From positions 186,001 to 250,000 of the forward strand of contig CAWEQO010000011.1 in the NCBI GenBank assembly GCA_963811225.1: 64,000 nt of DNA, written 5' to 3'. Source of the DNA: CAWEQO01 sp963811225 (lineage in GTDB: Bacteria > Chloroflexota > Anaerolineae > Anaerolineales > Anaerolineaceae). Shown one piece after another: positions 8,308 to 17,940 of this stretch; position 1 is the stretch's first letter, and each line of letters starts with the position of its first letter. Below the pieces are notes generated by a model, which ran no database searches, was not told where the DNA came from, and was given only the letters and a program-made list of their open reading frames with translations. Position numbers and translations under genes: made by a program.

Positions 8308-8336
8308 ATTTTCCCATGTTAACAGGCAAGTGTCAA
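8308..8336 (-). promoter_or_regulatory. Promoter of the small minus-strand transcript
   Basis: TTGACA (8331-8336 on the minus strand), 17-bp spacer, GAAAAT (8308-8313): a consensus -35 with a weak -10. The predicted transcript start is about 50 nt before the SD. Confidence 0.5.
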
Positions 8337-8375
8337 GCGAAAACGGATGAGAGTTGGGTTAGATTCGGAGGGGAT

Positions 8376-8430
8376 CAGGGATTGGGGGCTTGGGCAACCA
8401 GGGCCTGATTACCCAATCCCAAATTCCCTG
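8376..8430. terminator. Hairpin downstream of the DUF3048 lipoprotein gene
   Basis: The inverted repeat CAGGGATTGGG...CCCAATCCC (8376-8386 with 8412-8420), with additional AATTCCCTG complementarity, lies directly after the minus-strand stop at 8433. Confidence 0.5.
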
Positions 8431-8432
8431 GC

Positions 8433-9614
8433 CTAAGGCATGAGATGCTGGAAGCGCCAGGCGGAGTCGTTCTGATCGATGCTGGAGCGGATCCCCATGA
8501 CCTCGAACCAGGTCTGGCCGGGCTTGAGTGGGAAGGGAGAGCCGTCTTCGTAGGTCAGTTGGAGGATGCTGTTGACGCCGGAGCGCTGCCAGTGCAGATT
8601 GTAGAGCCGGCCGTCACGGGCGGCGTAGGCCATGCCCGAGCCGGTCAGGTCGATGTCGAACACTTCGGTGGTGGAGGGATCGGAGAGCAGCACGTACTCG
8701 GCCATAATGACGACCACATTGTCGGCGGCGATCTGCTTGCCGGTGGCCTGATCGAGCAGTGGCAGATAGGTTTCGCCTTTGCCGCCGATGTCGTTGTCCT
8801 CGTCGGCAAAGCGCTGGTAGCGACCGGTGTCGTGAACGTATTCCCAGCGATCGTAGACGGCGGCAGAGAAGCGGTTGTATAGATTCTCGGCGGGCTGCCC
8901 ACCTTCGGGAACCTTCGTATCAAAAGTCATGCCGCTCAGGTCGGGCTCGGTGTTGTCCATACCGAGCGAGGCCATGTAATCCTCCAGTTCAGGCAGGTTA
9001 GCGGTCAGGAAGTTCTTGCCGTTGGGATCGTAGCGGCAGATGGCCGGGCAGGTGCTGGGCTGCTCGATCAGCAGGCGGTCGCCGAACTCCGAATTGAACA
9101 AGGCGTGCAGCAGGTCGGCATAGGCGCTGCCGAAGACGAAATTGGCGCCGTACATGCGCACCAGGTGCATGTCGAACCAGCGGGCCGAGCGGATGGGCGC
9201 AACCATGGCGGGATTCTGACCGTAGAAAATGGCGCTGAAGCGGGTGGAGCCCTCCTCGGTGTAGTATTCGTAGACCAGGTCGGCGGCGGAAGCGCCCCAC
9301 TGCTCGCGCGGCCTGGGCAGGTTTTGGATCTTGACGATCACCGGGCGGCGCTCAAGCAGCTCAGGGGAGGCGGGCGGCAGGCCGGTGAGCGGGTCGATAT
9401 TGGCGGTGCGGGCGACGCGGGGTTTGACGGTGGCGGAGGGGGCCATGGTGGGACCGGCGGCAGCGACCGAGGGCGCATCACCAGTGGCGCCGGCAGCGCT
9501 CGCGCGTGAAGGCGCGGCGGCTGTGGGAGTGGCGGCGATGGGCGCCGGCCCGGTGGTGCAGGCCGACAGGACGAACAGGAGCAGGATGGAAATTACGGTT
9601 AAGGAACGTGACAT
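8433..9614 (-). CDS. DUF3048 domain lipoprotein (YerB-like)
   Basis: 393 residues. The signal peptide has a lipobox (LSAC, Cys19), so the protein should be lipidated and anchored outside the membrane. Residues 20-70 form a low-complexity Ala/Pro/Thr linker. The rest is a DUF3048 domain: it opens with NIDPLTGLPPASPELLERRP and contains the characteristic REQWGASAADLVYEYYTEEGSTRF and PIRSARWFD stretches. The biochemical role of the family is unknown. The ATG has AGGTGAAA upstream, and the promoter diverges from the DUF2085 gene. Confidence 0.85.
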   Translation of the reverse strand: MSRSLTVISILLLFVLSACTTGPAPIAATPTAAAPSRASAAGATGDAPSVAAAGPTMAPSATVKPRVARTANIDPLTGLPPASPELLERRPVIVKIQNLPRPREQWGASAADLVYEYYTEEGSTRFSAIFYGQNPAMVAPIRSARWFDMHLVRMYGANFVFGSAYADLLHALFNSEFGDRLLIEQPSTCPAICRYDPNGKNFLTANLPELEDYMASLGMDNTEPDLSGMTFDTKVPEGGQPAENLYNRFSAAVYDRWEYVHDTGRYQRFADEDNDIGGKGETYLPLLDQATGKQIAADNVVVIMAEYVLLSDPSTTEVFDIDLTGSGMAYAARDGRLYNLHWQRSGVNSILQLTYEDGSPFPLKPGQTWFEVMGIRSSIDQNDSAWRFQHLMP

Positions 9615-9631
9615 TTTTTCACCTGAGAGGA

Positions 9632-9669
9632 ATTATATCAGCAGCTGCAGGCCTCATCCCTGATATAAT
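9632..9669. promoter_or_regulatory. Divergent extended -10 promoters in an inverted repeat
   Basis: TGATATAAT occurs on the plus strand at 9661-9669 and, as its exact complement, at 9632-9640 on the minus strand. Each is a TGn-extended -10 and neither has a good -35. The left one serves the DUF3048 gene and the right one the DUF2085 gene. The right -10 ends only 9 bp before the DUF2085 ATG, which implies a nearly leaderless mRNA. Confidence 0.6.
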
Positions 9670-9678
9670 GAAACTCAA

Positions 9679-10488
9679 ATGAATTTATCGACCGTCTTCA
9701 CGACCCGTGACGGGCTGCTCAAGGCACTGCTCGTAGCGATTTCCGGGATTTTATTGGGCGCCTGGCTGATTTATACGCCTTCGGGACTGCTGGGCAAAGC
9801 GGACGCTGTCGGTTATGCGGTGTGCCACCGGATCGCGGCGCGCTCGTTCACGATTGACGGCCGACCGATTTCTCTATGTGCGCGCTGCACCGGGATGTAC
9901 CTGGGGGCGCTGCTGGGGCTGGTGTACCAGCAGCGGCTGGGACGGCGGGGCGGGATGCCGGGCTGGAAGGCGCTGACCGTGTTGGGGCTGTTCTTCCTGG
10001 CCTTTGCGGTGGATGGCAGCAACTCGTACCTGCACTTTTTCCCGGAAGCGCCGGGGCTGTATACCCCCACCAACACCCTGCGGTTACTGACCGGCACCGG
10101 GATGGGCCTGGGGATTGCGGCGCTGGTGTACCCGACCTTCCATCAGAGTATGTGGAGGCGTTGGAACCCCAAACCGGCCCTGGCAACCTGGGGGCAGATG
10201 GGCGCACTGGTGGCGCTGTCGGCGGCGCTGGACCTGGTTATTTTGAGCGGTAACCCGCTGGCGCTGTACCCGCTGGCGCTGCTCGGCTCGGGGACGGTGC
10301 TACTGGTGCTGACGATGGTGTACACGGTGGTTTGGGTGATGATGTTTAAGAAGGGGAACACTTTCGACAGCTTGAGGGCGATGTGGCCTTTCTTGCTGGC
10401 AGGGTTCACGACCGCGCTGATGCAGGTGGCGGCGCTGGACCTGCTGCGGTTTGCATTGACCGGAACCTGGGAAGGGTTTTTGTTGTAG
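9679..10488 (+). CDS. DUF2085 family membrane protein
   Basis: 269 residues with about six or seven predicted membrane segments. The family signature is clear: VCHRIAARSF followed by LCARCTGMYLGAL (residues about 51-85), which contributes a conserved Cys/His cluster that may bind metal. Function is unknown. The ATG at 9679 lies a few bases from the expected transcription start and no Shine-Dalgarno is present, consistent with leaderless translation. Confidence 0.8.
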   Translation: MNLSTVFTTRDGLLKALLVAISGILLGAWLIYTPSGLLGKADAVGYAVCHRIAARSFTIDGRPISLCARCTGMYLGALLGLVYQQRLGRRGGMPGWKALTVLGLFFLAFAVDGSNSYLHFFPEAPGLYTPTNTLRLLTGTGMGLGIAALVYPTFHQSMWRRWNPKPALATWGQMGALVALSAALDLVILSGNPLALYPLALLGSGTVLLVLTMVYTVVWVMMFKKGNTFDSLRAMWPFLLAGFTTALMQVAALDLLRFALTGTWEGFLL

Positions 10489-10561
10489 TGACCGGTATCC
10501 CGTTCACTGCAACCTTTCGGGACCCAATCCGTATAGGTAGATAGAAGGAAGGTCAGACCAG

Positions 10562-11131
10562 ATGGATGTGCTAGGTATTTTTTCAGCTTTTGGGCTATCC
10601 GCCAGTGCGGGCCTCAACGCCTATATCCCCCTGCTGATCGTGGCACTGCTGGCGCGCTTCACCAACCTGATCCACCTCAACCAGCCATGGGACGCGCTGT
10701 CCAGCTGGTGGGTCATTGGCTTGCTGTTGTTCCTCTCGCTGATCGAGTTCTTCGCCGACAAGATCCCGGCGGTCAACCATGTCAACGATATCATCCAGAC
10801 CTTCATCCGCCCGACTGCCGGGGCGATTGCCTTCGCATCCAGCGCCCACGCAATAACCAACCTGCACCCGGTGCTGTCGCTGGCAGCCGGGCTGCTGGTG
10901 GCGGGCAGCGTGCACGCGGTCAAGTCGGCGGCGATCCGACCGGCAGTGACGGCCACCACCGGCGGAGCGGGGAACATCCCGATCAGCATCCTGGAAGACT
11001 TGACGTCCACGGCTGTCTCGGTCCTCGCGATCATGCTGCCAATTGTGATCGGCCTGGCGCTGGCGCTGCTGATCGTCTGGGTGGTATGGTTCCTGCGCCG
11101 GCGCGCCCTGAGGAGGGCTGCCCGCATGTAA
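10562..11131 (+). CDS. DUF4126 family membrane protein
   Basis: 189 residues, about five hydrophobic segments, and an Arg-rich C-terminus facing the cytoplasm (RRRALRRAARM). The N-terminus (FGLSASAGLNAYIPLL) and the DKIPAVNHVND segment are typical of DUF4126 proteins. No function is known. The start is preceded by GAAGGAAGG. It is followed at 102 bp by another small membrane protein gene, perhaps in one transcript. Confidence 0.75.
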   Translation: MDVLGIFSAFGLSASAGLNAYIPLLIVALLARFTNLIHLNQPWDALSSWWVIGLLLFLSLIEFFADKIPAVNHVNDIIQTFIRPTAGAIAFASSAHAITNLHPVLSLAAGLLVAGSVHAVKSAAIRPAVTATTGGAGNIPISILEDLTSTAVSVLAIMLPIVIGLALALLIVWVVWFLRRRALRRAARM

Positions 11132-11233
11132 GCGGCAGCGACAGGGGGAAAGCGCTTGCCTGACAGCAAGAACCAAAGCAACATGTAAAGCAACCTGTAC
11201 GGAACGGACATCACAACCAGGGAGGGAAAAAGC

Positions 11234-11596
11234 ATGACGACAAATCCAGAATTCAGTGGAGATCGCGGACCGCGTGCTGCGGATACCACCAGCATCTATG
11301 CCACCCTCAGCCTGATCGCCGGGGTGCTGGCCTGGCTGGGCGTGTTTGGGCTGGGTGGAATCCTGGCAATCATTTTCGGCTACGTGGCTAAGAATGAAAT
11401 CCGCCACAGCGGGGGACGGGTGGGCGGCGAAGGCATGGCAAACGCCGGCCTGATCTTGGGATACATCAATGTGGCCCTGGTCGCGCTCGGCTTCTGCCTG
11501 CTAGCTGTACTGCTGGCGCTGGGCATTGCCAGCATCCCGCTGTGTTTTGTGCCGAATTTTAGCAACTGGAATTTAAACTTTTCAAGCTTACCTTAA
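11234..11596 (+). CDS. DUF4190 domain small membrane protein
   Basis: 120 residues: a polar N-terminus, then two hydrophobic hairpins (residues about 22-55 and 72-103) with the pattern LSLIAGVLAWLG...IIFGYVAKNEIRHSGGRVGGEGMANAGLILGY, split here by a few residues. This is the DUF4190 pattern. It is probably an accessory membrane protein and its function is unknown. GGAGGGAAAAAGC precedes the ATG. Confidence 0.75.
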   Translation: MTTNPEFSGDRGPRAADTTSIYATLSLIAGVLAWLGVFGLGGILAIIFGYVAKNEIRHSGGRVGGEGMANAGLILGYINVALVALGFCLLAVLLALGIASIPLCFVPNFSNWNLNFSSLP

Positions 11597-11654
11597 ACTC
11601 GTCGACCTTTTTTTTAGGGTCAGTGCAGCAGGTAATATCAATTAAGGAGGAGCA

Positions 11655-12008
11655 ATGAGCAACATTTATCCGAACGATCCCGAGAACCCGGAAGAAGAGT
11701 ATCCGGAAGAACCGACACCCGTCGAGCCGGTGCCGCCGGAAGGACCCGCCGGACCCGAGCCTGTGACCGGGCCGGAGCGAGTGAACGAATCGAACGTTGG
11801 TGTGTATCCCCCGACGCCACCTGCGGCGGATGCGGCCGCGCCCATAAGGACCGCCAGTAGCCGCACCTTATGGATCGTGGCGATCGTTGTGGTGGTGCTG
11901 CTGTTATGCTGCTGCATTGCGATCGTCGTAGCGCTCCTGACCGGGTTGTTAAACTACTCGACGATCAATTACAACTCGGTCCAACCGTTCATCTCGAGGG
12001 TGCTGTAG
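11655..12008 (+). CDS. Small Pro/Glu-rich single-span membrane protein
   Basis: 117 residues. Residues 1-65 are acidic and proline-rich (PEEEYPEEPTPVEPVPPEG), probably disordered. They are followed by one strong transmembrane helix (about 72-97) that includes a CCC run. The short tail has Asn/Tyr residues. AAGGAGGAGC lies just upstream of the ATG. No family is recognised. Its position after a DUF4190 gene suggests a shared envelope role, which is inference. Confidence 0.65.
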   Translation: MSNIYPNDPENPEEEYPEEPTPVEPVPPEGPAGPEPVTGPERVNESNVGVYPPTPPAADAAAPIRTASSRTLWIVAIVVVVLLLCCCIAIVVALLTGLLNYSTINYNSVQPFISRVL

Positions 12009-12048
12009 GTTGAGGGTCAGGGGGAATCCTCAGATCATTCGGGCGCGC

Positions 12049-12528
12049 TTACGAAAAATAGGTCTCCAGGCGGAAGCCGTTTGCGGGCTTGACCAGGGAC
12101 TTTAGATCTTCCAGCGCCTGGAGGGCGTGCTGGCGGGTTTTTACGTCAATTTCCAGCGCCTCGAACTCGTCCTCGTCGAGCACCAGCTGGCGACCATCGG
12201 GGAAAACCAACAGGTCGAGCGCCAGGTCGACGTAACGCAGGTCGCCGCCATCCACTTCAATAGGCATAGTGACGTTGCAGTACCAGCCTTTCAGCCGGCC
12301 GTCGTCACGGTCGTAGATCTCGAAGACGTTATACCAGCGCTCGAAGAAGTAGGCCTCCACGAAGCGGTCGCCGCGTTTGAAAGGTATGCCGTGGAAATCG
12401 GAGTCGTCGCGGTTGAAAGAGGCCTGGAGCAGTACGCCCTGGTCCGAGCGGCGCAGCTCTTCGCCGGAATACTGCCAGGTCTCCTGGCGCTGCGGGTTGA
12501 GCTTGTGTACGGTGATTGGTATTGGCAT
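12049..12528 (-). CDS. DUF402 domain protein
   Basis: 159 residues when started at the ATG at 12528 (MPIPITVHKLNP). An upstream in-frame ATG lies inside the palindrome and is unlikely. The beta-rich core has the DUF402 pattern: FFERWYNVFEIYD...LKGWYCNVTMP, then VDLALDLLVFPDG and LDEDEFE. The family includes FomD-type nucleoside phosphatases and RNA-associated phosphoesterases that use conserved acidic residues. No clear Shine-Dalgarno separates the start from the hairpin immediately upstream. Confidence 0.75.
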   Translation of the reverse strand: MPIPITVHKLNPQRQETWQYSGEELRRSDQGVLLQASFNRDDSDFHGIPFKRGDRFVEAYFFERWYNVFEIYDRDDGRLKGWYCNVTMPIEVDGGDLRYVDLALDLLVFPDGRQLVLDEDEFEALEIDVKTRQHALQALEDLKSLVKPANGFRLETYFS

Positions 12529-12536
12529 TGTCGATC

Positions 12537-12585
12537 GGATTCGCAGAATAACAGGTGCTGTGCGCACCTGTTATTCTGCGAATCC
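12537..12585. repeat. 22-bp perfect inverted repeat
   Basis: Arms 12537-12558 and 12564-12585 with a 5-nt loop. It begins 1 bp after the stop of the ABC ATPase gene and ends 9 bp before the DUF402 start, so it occupies nearly the whole gap. Confidence 0.8.
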
Positions 12586-12586
12586 C

Positions 12587-13633
12587 CTATCCTTCCATGC
12601 AAAAGATTCCGTCCGGCTCGATGCGCAGGGTGACATGCTGGCCCGGGCGCACCTGCCGGTCAAAGATGAACTGAAACTCCAGGTTTGGGCTGAAGCGGAT
12701 GCCGACACGGTAGCCCTCGACGCTGAAGATAACATCCTCCACCACTCCGTCCAGGCGGTTCGAACCGGGCGACTCCCCGTCCAACTCGGCGCTCCAGGGG
12801 CGCAGCAGCAAGTTGACCGGGCTGCCGGGTGGGGGCGCATCCGGGCTGGGGCATTCCACCTGCAAGCGACCGAGCTCGGTTTGCACGGTAAAGGGTTGGG
12901 ATGAGAGCACCTGACCGGGCAGCAGGTTGACCATGCCGAGGAAGCGGGCCACCCAAGGTGTAGCCGGGCGGGAATACACCTCGGGCGGAGGGCCTTTTTG
13001 TTCGACCTTGCCGTCATGGAGCAGGACCAGCCGGTCGGCGATGGCGAAGGCCTCTTCCTGGTCGTGGGTGACGTACACGGCGGGGATGCCGGTGGCATGC
13101 AAAAGCTGATGAAGCTCCTCGGTGAGCTGCTCGCGCAGGGTGCGATCGAGAGCGCCGAGCGGCTCGTCGAGCATCAGCAGGCGCGGTCGGGGCACCAGGG
13201 CGCGCGCCAGGGCAACCCGCTGCTGCTCACCGCCGGAGAGATCGGTGACGCGGCGGTTGGCGAAGGGCAGCATCCCGACGCTGTCGAGAGCCTCACGGAC
13301 GCGGGTCTCGACCTCGGGACGCGGCAGCCCTTGCATGCGCAGGCCGAAGGCCACGTTGTCGTAGACGTTGCGGTGCGGGAAAAGGGCGTAATCCTGGAAC
13401 ATGAGGCCGAAGCTGCGCTTGTGGACGGGCACGTCAGACAGATCCTGGCCGTTCCAAAGCACCTGGCCGGACTCTGGCTGCTCCAGCCCGGCGATGATGC
13501 GCAGCAGCGTGCTCTTGCCGCTGCCGGACGGCCCGAGCAGGCCGAGGGTCTCGCCCTGGCCTACTTGGAAGGAGATGCCGCGCAGCAGCGGTTGGCCTTC
13601 GTAGGTTTTGTGGATGTTGAGGACTTCGAGCAT
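12587..13633 (-). CDS. ABC transporter ATP-binding protein with TOBE-like C-terminus (candidate ThiQ partner)
   Basis: 348 residues. Nucleotide-binding domain (1-235): Walker A GPSGSGKST, Q-loop MFQDYALFPH, signature LSGGEQQRVALARAL, Walker B LLMLDEPLGALD, H-loop VTHDQEEAF. Residues about 240-348 resemble the TOBE/regulatory region of the PotA/FbpC/CysA class, longer than classical ThiQ. No permease or binding protein adjoins it. The thiBP operon 6 kb away lacks its own ATPase, so this protein is the obvious candidate to energise it (inference). Iron, sulfate or spermidine transport is the alternative. No Shine-Dalgarno precedes the ATG. Confidence 0.8.
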   Translation of the reverse strand: MLEVLNIHKTYEGQPLLRGISFQVGQGETLGLLGPSGSGKSTLLRIIAGLEQPESGQVLWNGQDLSDVPVHKRSFGLMFQDYALFPHRNVYDNVAFGLRMQGLPRPEVETRVREALDSVGMLPFANRRVTDLSGGEQQRVALARALVPRPRLLMLDEPLGALDRTLREQLTEELHQLLHATGIPAVYVTHDQEEAFAIADRLVLLHDGKVEQKGPPPEVYSRPATPWVARFLGMVNLLPGQVLSSQPFTVQTELGRLQVECPSPDAPPPGSPVNLLLRPWSAELDGESPGSNRLDGVVEDVIFSVEGYRVGIRFSPNLEFQFIFDRQVRPGQHVTLRIEPDGIFCMEG

Positions 13634-13640
13634 TGAACAA

Positions 13641-13727
13641 TTTTACCGTATAAGAGCGAAACGCAGAGGTGCAGACAGCGGATATAAAACTGTCTGCGTC
13701 TCTGCGTTTCGCTCTTATACGGTAAAA
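13641..13727. repeat. 38-bp inverted repeat between divergent genes
   Basis: Arms 13641-13678 and 13690-13727, two mismatches, 11-nt loop. It lies between the ABC ATPase start (13633) and the response regulator start (13746), which point away from each other, so it falls in the promoter/leader zone of both. Confidence 0.75.
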
Positions 13728-13745
13728 TCAACCCAGGATAGCCCT

Positions 13746-14440
13746 ATGACAACCATTCTAATCGTCGAAGATGCAAAAGAACTGGCGCAGGTGATCGCCA
13801 AGGAACTGGGGGCGGCGGGGTTTGCCATTCGCACGCTCTACACGGGCAGCGAGGCGCTGTCGGCTTTCCATACCGCCCGGCCCGACCTGGTCGTGCTGGA
13901 TTGGATGCTGCCGGGCATGGACGGGCTGGAGATCCTGCGGCGGCTGCGGATGGAGTCGGCGGTGCCGGTGCTGATGCTGACGGCGCGCGGCGACGAAGCC
14001 GACCGGGTGATCGGCCTGGAAGTGGGCGCGGACGACTACCTGACCAAGCCGTTCAGCTTGCGGGAACTGGTGGCGCGAGTGCGGGCGCTGCTGCGGCGGG
14101 CCGAGCGCATCCAGGAACTGCTGGCGGCGGACCAGTCCAGCGAGCGGGCCTGCTGCGCTTCGACAAGCTGGAGCTGGATCCGGAAGGCTACATCGCCCTG
14201 CTGGACGACCAGCCGCTGGAACTGACCCGCACCGAGTTCGACTTGCTGCACCTGTTCTTGCGCAATCCGGGCCGGACCTTTAGCCGCGCCTACCTGCTCG
14301 ATACCGTTTGGGGCGCGTCCTTCGTGGAGGGCGACCGCTCGGTGGACAACGCCATGCTGCGCTTGCGCAAGAAATTGGGTGAGCTGGGCAACTGCATTGA
14401 GACGGTGTGGGGCGTGGGCTACCGCTGGAGGCGAAGATGA
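13746..14440 (+). CDS. OmpR-family response regulator, frameshifted once
   Basis: About 231 residues if one frame break is repaired. Receiver domain (1-120): acidic pair ED, phosphoacceptor VLDWMLPGMDG, KPFS lysine. The winged-helix DNA-binding domain begins after the break near 14135-14145: RFDKLELDPEG, then the typical LTRTEFDLLHLFLRNPGRTFSR, and ends ETVWGVGYRWRRR. The shift is equivalent to one missing base, and no slippery sequence is evident. The TGA overlaps the kinase start (ATGA), so this is a classical two-component pair. A likely target is the repeat array before the ABC exporter at 18.1 kb. Confidence 0.85.
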
Positions 14441-16021
14441 AAGCAAGCATGAGGACGTTTCTCAACCGACTGACGCAGGCGCAGCCCTGGCAGGCCGTCC
14501 TGGAAAGCGCCCTGCTGACGGCGCTGCTGGTGGTCGGTCTTGGATTCGTGCTCAACCCAGCCAGCAAGTACGCCAGCGGCAACGGGCTGCTGTTGACGGC
14601 CGGACTGGGAGGCTTTTGGGCCTGCCTGCGAGCGCGCTCGTTCCCTGGCTCGCTGCTGATGACGCTGGCGCGCGAAGGCTTGCTGGCGCTGTCCGTGACG
14701 GTTGGGCTGTACACGGCCTTCATGCTGGGTGGCCGGATGGTTGGGCATAATCAAATCATAACCGCCGCGTTGGGCGATTCCGGCTGGCTGGTGCCGGGTA
14801 TTGCTGGGATGGCCGGCTTCCCGGGACTGCGGGCGCTGCGATACCTATACGAATTGTGGGACCGGCAGCACAAGCGGCACTACTACTGGGAACTGGCGAA
14901 CGCCATGATGCTGGTGGTGCTGCTGTTGATGACCGTGCTGTGGGCCATTGCGTTCCTGTTCGCCGGGAGCAACCCCCTGCTGCGGGCCGGCGCCGAGAAC
15001 GCCAACCTGTTCGAATCGCTGCTCGATCGCCTGCTGACGCAGCTTTTCCCCGGCACAATGATGCTGGTCCTGATCGTGCTGGGAGCGCTGGCGGCGGTTC
15101 TGCCACCGTTTGCGCTGTTCTCCTACTGGGTGGCGCGGCGGTTGACCCGGCGGCTGGATGCGCTGGGCAAAGCTGCGGCGCAGATGCGCTCGGGCGACCT
15201 GTCGACGCGGGTGCCGGTGGACGGGCAGGACGAGCTTTCGCAGCTGCAAATGGCGTTCAACGAGATGGCCGCCAACCTGCAAACCACGACCGCAGACCTG
15301 CAGCGCGAGCGTGACAAGCTGGCGGCGCTGCTCGAGTCGCAGCGGCAGCTGACGGCCAGCGTGTCGCACGAACTGCGCACCCCAGTGGCGACGCTTGCGC
15401 GGTTATCTGGAATCGAGCCTGCAATGCCAGGGAGATTTCGCCGCCGGAGCAAGCAGCGCCGCACGCTGGAGATCATGGAGCAGGAGACCGCCCGCCTGCA
15501 AACCTTGATCGAGGACCTGCTGACACTGTCGCGTGCCGAGGTCAATGCGCTGACCCTCAACTTAAACGCACTGGACGTACGCCCGGTTATCGAGCAGGTA
15601 GTGCGGGCGACGGCGCCGCTGGCATGGCAGTCGCACCGGGTGGAGATCAGCGCCAGCCTGCCGCCGGAGCTGTCGCAATGTCTGCGCAGACGAGACCCGC
15701 CTGGAGCAGGCGCTGCACAACCTGGTGCAGAACGGCGAGCGGCACACCCTGCCGGGTGGAGTCGTGGTGCTGCGGGCCGAGCAGCAGGGTGAATGGATTT
15801 GCATCTGCGTGCAAGACAGCGGCCAGGGCATCCCGCCGGAGGCGATGGAGCGCATCTGGGAGCGGTTCTATCAAGCGCCGGGACAAGAGGTGCACGGCAG
15901 CGCCGGGTTGGGACTGGCGCTGGTCAAGGACCTGACCGAGGCAATGGGCGGCAAAGTGGCCGCCGAGAGCGTCATCGGTGAAGGAAGCAAGTTTAGCGTT
16001 TACCTACCGGTAACCGGATAA
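14437..16021 (+). CDS. Sensor histidine kinase, frameshifted at about three places
   Basis: About 528 residues. Order: N-terminal membrane helices (residues about 15-125), two further helices near 155 and 210, HAMP domain (ARRLTRRLDALGKAAAQM...), HisKA with SVSHELRTPV, HATPase with ALHNLVQNGERHT (N box), QDSGQGIP (G1) and GSAGLGLALVK (G2). Frame breaks lie near 15397, 15460 and 15680. The first two compensate each other, so residues between them are only readable in another frame (YLESSLQCQGDF). All catalytic boxes survive, which argues for consensus errors rather than decay. The start overlaps the regulator stop. Confidence 0.8.
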
Positions 16022-16034
16022 AGGAAAAAACAAA

Positions 16035-17912
16035 ATGGAATCCGAATTCCTCCCCTTACTACTCATCACCCTGCTGGCGGTGATCATGCCCGTGCTGGCC
16101 AGCCGCTTCCGCAAGCTCCATTTGCCGATCGTTGTCAGTGAAATCCTGGCCGGGATTATCATCGGTAAAAGCGGGTTGAATATCGTGCCGGAGTCGGCAA
16201 CGCTGGACTTCCTGGCCGAGTTCGGATTCACACTGCTGATGTTCCTGTCGGGCCTTGAAGTTAATTTTGGCAGCTTTGGCGGCCATGCCGCAAAGGGGCA
16301 GCCGCCGCGAGTGGTGGAAACAGCCAGTGCCCATTGGCGCATGCTTGAACTTTGGCGGCACACGTCCTGCTGGGATTGCTGATCGGTGTCGGGTATGTGG
16401 CGGTTCGGATTGGTACGCAGCCCGATCCTGATGGGCCTGATCTTGAGCACGACCTCGCTGGGGATCGTCGTCCCGATCCTGAAGGAGCGCGGACTGACCG
16501 GCGCTCCATACGGGCAGATGCTGCTGATCGCCGCGCTGGTCAGCGATTTTGTCACCCTGCTGCTGCTCAGCCTGGTGATCGCCGTCATCAGCCGGGGGAT
16601 CAGCCTGAATCTGCTGTTGTTCATGGTGTTTCTGCTGATCTTCGTGCTGGCGGCTAAGGTCAGCCAATGGGTCAACCGGCTGCCGCTGGTCCACCGCGCC
16701 GTCGAAGAACTGTCGCATGCGACCGCGCAGATCCACGTGCGCGGAGCTTTCGCCTTGATGGTGATGTGGGTGGTGCTGGCCGAAGCGCTCGGCGTGTCGA
16801 AGTGATCCTGGGGGCGTTCTTAGCCGGCGCCGTCTTAAGCATCAGCGGCCGCGGCGAACAGGAAGACCTGCGCAGCAAACTGGATGCCTTCGGTTACGGT
16901 TTCTTCATCCCGATCTTCTTCATCAACGTCGGGGCGAATTTCGATCTGCCAACCTTGCTGGGCTCGCCGGCCGCGCTGCTGCTTGCTGCCGCTGTACTGA
17001 TCGTGGCCGGTTACCTGGTGAAGTTTCTGCCTGCGCTGCTGTTCCGCCTGGCGTTACCCTGGCGCGAGACGCTGGCGGCCGGCGCGCTGCTCTCGTCAAG
17101 GCTGTCGTTGATCATCGCCGCATCGTCGATCGCCTTTCAATCTCAACATGATCACCAGTGGGACCAACTCCGCGATCATCCTGATGGCGATCGTTACCTG
17201 CACGATATCTCCGCTGCTGTTTAACCGCATCCTGCCGCCCGTGAAAGCCCAAAAACGTGAAGGGGTGATTATTCTGGGGACCGATCAGTTGGCAAAACTG
17301 CTCGGCCAGCGACTGCGGGCCGATGGAGAGCGCCTGTATTTTGTCGGCAACGATCAAGAAAACCTGCATTATCTGGCCGAAAACGGCTTTCAAACCATCC
17401 GGGGAAACCCGACGGATGCGGCCGTTCTGGAGCAGGCAGGCATCCAAACGGCCCGGGCGCTGATCGGGGTCACCATCGTAAAAGATGCGCTGACTGAAGT
17501 TTGCCGACTGGCAATCGAGCGTTACCAGGTGCCAACGGTGATCGCCCGCACCGACGACACGCAGACCGCCCAGGAATTGGATACGCTGGGTGTGCAAGTG
17601 GTGCAGTCCAGCATGTCGATTGTGCTGGCGCTCGAAACCGCGCTCGAATTCCCGACGGCGTTCTCGCTGCTGATGAATAAAGATGACGGCGTGGAGGCAA
17701 GGGACATCCGGCTGGTGAACGACTGCCTGGATGGGCAGCCGCTGCGAAAGATCCGCATGCCGGGGAACGCGCTGGTGATTGGCATTCAACGGAATGGGGA
17801 GATTCTCGTTCCGCACGGCGATACAAAGCTGAACCTCGGAGACAATTTGCTCCTCTTGGGCAGCAAAGAGTGCCTCCTGGAAGCGACGGACCTGTTGGAA
17901 GATTGCGGGTAA
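16035..17912 (+). CDS. CPA2-type cation/proton antiporter with RCK (TrkA-N/TrkA-C) domains, multiply frameshifted
   Basis: About 625 residues if roughly five frame breaks (near 16280-16360, 16410, 16800 and 17140) are repaired. The membrane domain reads through from LLITLLAVIMPVLASRF, with the SEILAGIIIGKSGL, LILSTTSLGIVVPIL and GAFLAGAVLS motifs of Na+/H+ or K+/H+ exchangers. It is followed by a TrkA-N domain (VIILGTDQLAKLLGQRL) and a TrkA-C domain to the end. This KefB/YbaL-like design suggests ligand-gated cation efflux. It starts 13 bp after the kinase stop, so one operon with the two-component system is likely. The multiple breaks make the exact sequence unreliable. Confidence 0.75.
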
Positions 17913-17940
17913 GCGTTTATTTTCGCATCAGGAACTTTCT

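Noticed and set aside
14120..14160. Programmed ribosomal frameshift in the response regulator
   Set aside because: No slippery heptamer or following structure stands out, and neighbouring genes carry many similar breaks, so a consensus error is simpler.
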